Shown here: one piece after another, positions 61,476-64,000 of the stretch
Layout: the number at the start of each line of letters is the position of its first letter
How positions within the stretch are numbered: position 1 is the stretch's first letter
Source of the DNA: Alkaliphilus transvaalensis ATCC 700919
Lineage (GTDB): Bacteria; Bacillota; Clostridia; Peptostreptococcales; Natronincolaceae
Length of the DNA: 64,000 nt
Direction of reading: 5' to 3'
Assembly (NCBI RefSeq): GCF_000621485.1
Contig: NZ_JHYF01000013.1
Location: forward strand, 1-64,000
The notes under the pieces: model-generated
Told to the model about the DNA's origin: nothing
The model's input: only the letters and a program-made list of their open reading frames with translations
The model's database searches: none
Translations under genes and position numbers: made by a program

Positions 61476-62204
61476 TTAGATCGCTAGGGAATTCTCATAA
61501 TGTTTCCCTACTACCTCTATTATTGTTTTCAATTTTTTACTTTGTTCTAATCCTTTTAATTCTAATTCAGTTTCGAACCTTCCTTCATAAAGATATAGCA
61601 TCTTATCTGCATAGGAGGCAATTTGTGGACTATGAGTGATCATGATGATGCTATAGCCTTCCTCATTAAGCATTTTAAATATTTCCATAATTTCTGTTGA
61701 AGTTTTAGAATCTAGTGATGCTGTAGGCTCATCCGCTAAAATTATCTTTCTATTTCCTGCTAAGGCCCTGGCTATTGCAACTCTCTGTTTTTGCCCGCCA
61801 CTAAGCTTAGTAATCTCTTTATTTTTTAATTCAGCTATGTTTAACTTTTCTAAAATTTTGTCGATTTCTTCTTCACTAGATTTACTATTAATTAGTTTTA
61901 TATTTTCCTTTACATTCAAAAAATCTATTAACTGAAAATCCTGAAAGATCATTCCTAACTGCTCTCCTCTAATCTTTGTTAAACTACCTTTACTCTTTTT
62001 GTGGAGTGGAAGACTGTTAAAATATACCTCGCCTTCATAATTGCTTAAGATTCCTGATATTATTTTTAAGAAAGTTGTTTTCCCGCACCCACTCTCCCCC
62101 ATTATTACAACAAAATCTCCTTTGCTAATTTGACACTCTAAGTCCTTTAGTACAAGTAGGTCTTCATACTTTTGATGTTTAATTTTTATATCATACATAT
62201 TCAT
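61476..62204 (-). CDS. MacB/LolD-type ABC ATPase
   Basis: This 242-residue ATPase has Walker A GESGCGKTT (about 35-43), signature LSGGQKQRVAIARALAG (about 138) and Walker B ILADEPTASLD (about 158-168), with switch histidine THSP (about 192). The LADEPTASLD form is that of FtsX-like (MacB) exporters, fitting its neighbour at 62210, 5 bases upstream. A bacteriocin- or peptide-linked role is inferred. Confidence 0.9.
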   Translation of the reverse strand: MNMYDIKIKHQKYEDLLVLKDLECQISKGDFVVIMGESGCGKTTFLKIISGILSNYEGEVYFNSLPLHKKSKGSLTKIRGEQLGMIFQDFQLIDFLNVKENIKLINSKSSEEEIDKILEKLNIAELKNKEITKLSGGQKQRVAIARALAGNRKIILADEPTASLDSKTSTEIMEIFKMLNEEGYSIIMITHSPQIASYADKMLYLYEGRFETELELKGLEQSKKLKTIIEVVGKHYENSLAI

Positions 62205-62209
62205 TCCCC

Positions 62210-64000
62210 CTATTTAATAACTTCCATGATTTCATAGATATAATTGGAAATATTACTTGAGATTGTTAGGTATAATATTAAACCAAATACTGTTCCAACA
62301 ACCAGTGTTGAGACGTTTAAATGTGTAAAAGCCTTCTCAAAGCTACTGCTATCTGCACCTATATTATAAAAGGCATTAAGGTTATTTTCCTGAGATATCT
62401 TATCATCTACTCTTTTTGCCCATATAACTGCTCCTAGTAAAATTGTATAACATATGAATGTAATGAACATCATTACTCTAGAAATTAATGTACTTAGTTC
62501 ACCAAGGTCATTTAGCCTTACTTTTCCATCATTGATTCTAAGGTCTCTAACTTCTCCTGTTTTTTGATGTTCTTTTAATTTTTTTATTACGATCTCCTTT
62601 TCTAAAGGATCATCATACTTCAATAAGAATGTAAAATACTCTTCGACGGTTCTTGGTAAGTTTTTCGTCATATCATTTAATAAGGCTTGCTTCTCTGGAC
62701 TAGGAACTATATACACTGTATTCATATCATTAGAAAATATATTAGTAATCCCTGAAATAGGATACATTTGTGGTACATTCCGATGCAACTCTTCTAACAT
62801 AATGATCCCATAGGAACCAATTTCAAAATTTAATCTATTAGCTACCGAATTCGATACTAACATGTCAAATCCTAGTTTTTCTTCATGAAGTTCCTCAGGA
62901 TAAACATTACGATGAGGATATTTAGATATAAAATCACCTAAGGTTTCTTCATATTTTGGATAATCTCCTAGTGCTGGCTTTTTAAAAAAAGTTTCATAAT
63001 CTCCATAAACCATAACTGCATTAACTAACATAGCTTTATGATTGTCTATACCTTCTCCATAGTGATGTATTAAATAACTTTCATGGTTTACAGAAATTAC
63101 AGCCCATTTATCTGCTCCACCTAAAGTATCCATAACAATTTTACCCTGTAAATCTACATATATATCGTAATTTAATGGATTTGAATTAAGATAAACATTC
63201 TTCATTGTATTTATTCCACCATTAATGATGAATAGAGAACTAGCTATAACTAAGGTTACTAACGCCAAAAAAATATATTTTGATGTATATAAAGCTAAGA
63301 TTCTTTTACGATAAAAAACAATATCATATATTTCATATTTTTTATTTTTAATTCTTTTTTCGCTACTCTTAATCATTAATAACTTATAAACTAGGTAGCT
63401 TATGAAAGTAGAAATTACATATATTAATATAGGAACCCATAAGTATTCCACTATATACTCATTGAATTGAAAAATATCTTGTAAATATATAAGGCGTACT
63501 TCGAATATTAAAATTAATAATAAATTAAAAAAGAACCATAAGATGATGCCTATAGCTAACAGAACTATTTCATGGAAAAGAGTAGAAATAAAAATTTTAA
63601 ACTTTGCTATTCCTATCTGGAACAATACTTTTCTTCTAGAAACTAAATACTTATTTTGTAAATAAACTATATAAATTAAGCTTACAACAATAAGTATTAA
63701 TAATGAAAAAAACTTAAATATGACAAAAAACTTAGTAGTAGAGTTAGATAAGCTAGAATTTTCCAACATTTTATGATTAAGTTCAGATTTAATATAATAA
63801 GAATTATAATTATCTACATATAAATTTAACCTTCCTCTAAGAAAGATTTCCTTTTGAGTATCATATTCATCAAAATAGATACTGTATTTTTTAAATAGGT
63901 TATAACTGTGATCCTCAAAGGTTATGTATTTATCATATATATTTTTATAATCAAAATCAGTCACAATGATTGTATCGCTGTACCTTATCTCCGGAGCACT
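62210..64000 (-). CDS. FtsX/MacB-like ABC permease, N-terminus beyond window
   Basis: The frame is open to the window edge (12 codons upstream of the GTG at 63964 are still open), so the start lies outside. The visible part of about 596 residues shows an extracytoplasmic stretch, then helices at about 90-120, 145-180 and 185-205 (numbered from the GTG). A second large extracytoplasmic domain (about 255-485; GFDMLVSNSVANRLNFEIGSYG) and the C-terminal helices (about 490-515, 540-570) follow. This is the two-module layout of bacteriocin-type FtsX permeases (YxdM/BceB- or DUF1430-like). It is the partner of the ATPase at 61476. Confidence 0.75.
   Translation of the reverse strand, partial: SAPEIRYSDTIIVTDFDYKNIYDKYITFEDHSYNLFKKYSIYFDEYDTQKEIFLRGRLNLYVDNYNSYYIKSELNHKMLENSSLSNSTTKFFVIFKFFSLLILIVVSLIYIVYLQNKYLVSRRKVLFQIGIAKFKIFISTLFHEIVLLAIGIILWFFFNLLLILIFEVRLIYLQDIFQFNEYIVEYLWVPILIYVISTFISYLVYKLLMIKSSEKRIKNKKYEIYDIVFYRKRILALYTSKYIFLALVTLVIASSLFIINGGINTMKNVYLNSNPLNYDIYVDLQGKIVMDTLGGADKWAVISVNHESYLIHHYGEGIDNHKAMLVNAVMVYGDYETFFKKPALGDYPKYEETLGDFISKYPHRNVYPEELHEEKLGFDMLVSNSVANRLNFEIGSYGIIMLEELHRNVPQMYPISGITNIFSNDMNTVYIVPSPEKQALLNDMTKNLPRTVEEYFTFLLKYDDPLEKEIVIKKLKEHQKTGEVRDLRINDGKVRLNDLGELSTLISRVMMFITFICYTILLGAVIWAKRVDDKISQENNLNAFYNIGADSSSFEKAFTHLNVSTLVVGTVFGLILYLTISSNISNYIYEIMEVIK

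Overview
The window is about one-third G+C, and most of its genes lie on the minus strand. It looks like a chromosome segment of an anaerobic, endospore-former-type Clostridia. The evidence is a rubredoxin, a T-box-controlled asnA, an NhaC-type antiporter, many ABC-2 exporters paired with two-component systems, and an apparent selenocysteine codon in a glutaredoxin. An Alkaliphilus/Natronincola-like relative is my best guess. This is inferred from gene content and style, not from any alignment. No rRNA, tRNA or CRISPR array was seen.

Left part (1-17 kb): the tail of an IS30-type transposase, a rubredoxin too short for ordinary ORF lists, a membrane-anchored amidase-like protein, an NhaC antiporter followed by two Gate-domain membrane proteins, a membrane-tethered lysozyme-like protein, RNA-modification and ribosome-assembly genes (RluF-like, RsgA), an XRE/S24-like regulator followed by a glutaredoxin-zinc-ribbon gene with an in-frame TGA exactly at the first redox cysteine, DinB, a stand-alone rpsD and a large secreted nuclease. 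The TGA has a SECIS-like hairpin correctly spaced behind it, so I read this gene as a selenoprotein.

Middle (17-45 kb): asnA behind an asparagine T-box; a permease and a 2-hydroxyacid dehydrogenase; two AraC/GyrI-type regulators; a three-gene ABC-2 exporter behind a ykkC-class riboswitch; a long colinear run (lipoprotein, YhfC-like membrane protein, PH-like protein, two ABC exporters and a YtrA-type GntR regulator) whose far upstream end carries a near-consensus promoter overlapped by a YtrA-like operator; an OmpR-type two-component pair beside an RND pump; and an LnrJK-LnrLMN-like exporter/two-component operon.

Right part (45-64 kb): a dense signalling region with two chemoreceptors, a full and a truncated EAL protein, a kinase-like protein with a decayed ATPase domain, a REC-MpsC (DUF2294) fusion, a REC-PucR-type regulator, a REC-HDOD protein and a PAS-GAF-PAS histidine kinase. 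It is followed by proC and a peptide-exporter-like ABC operon that runs off the right edge. Scattered through the intergenic DNA are a short element with GAGGAAATTGCATAA ends, often placed just behind stop codons, and several AT-rich tandem repeats.
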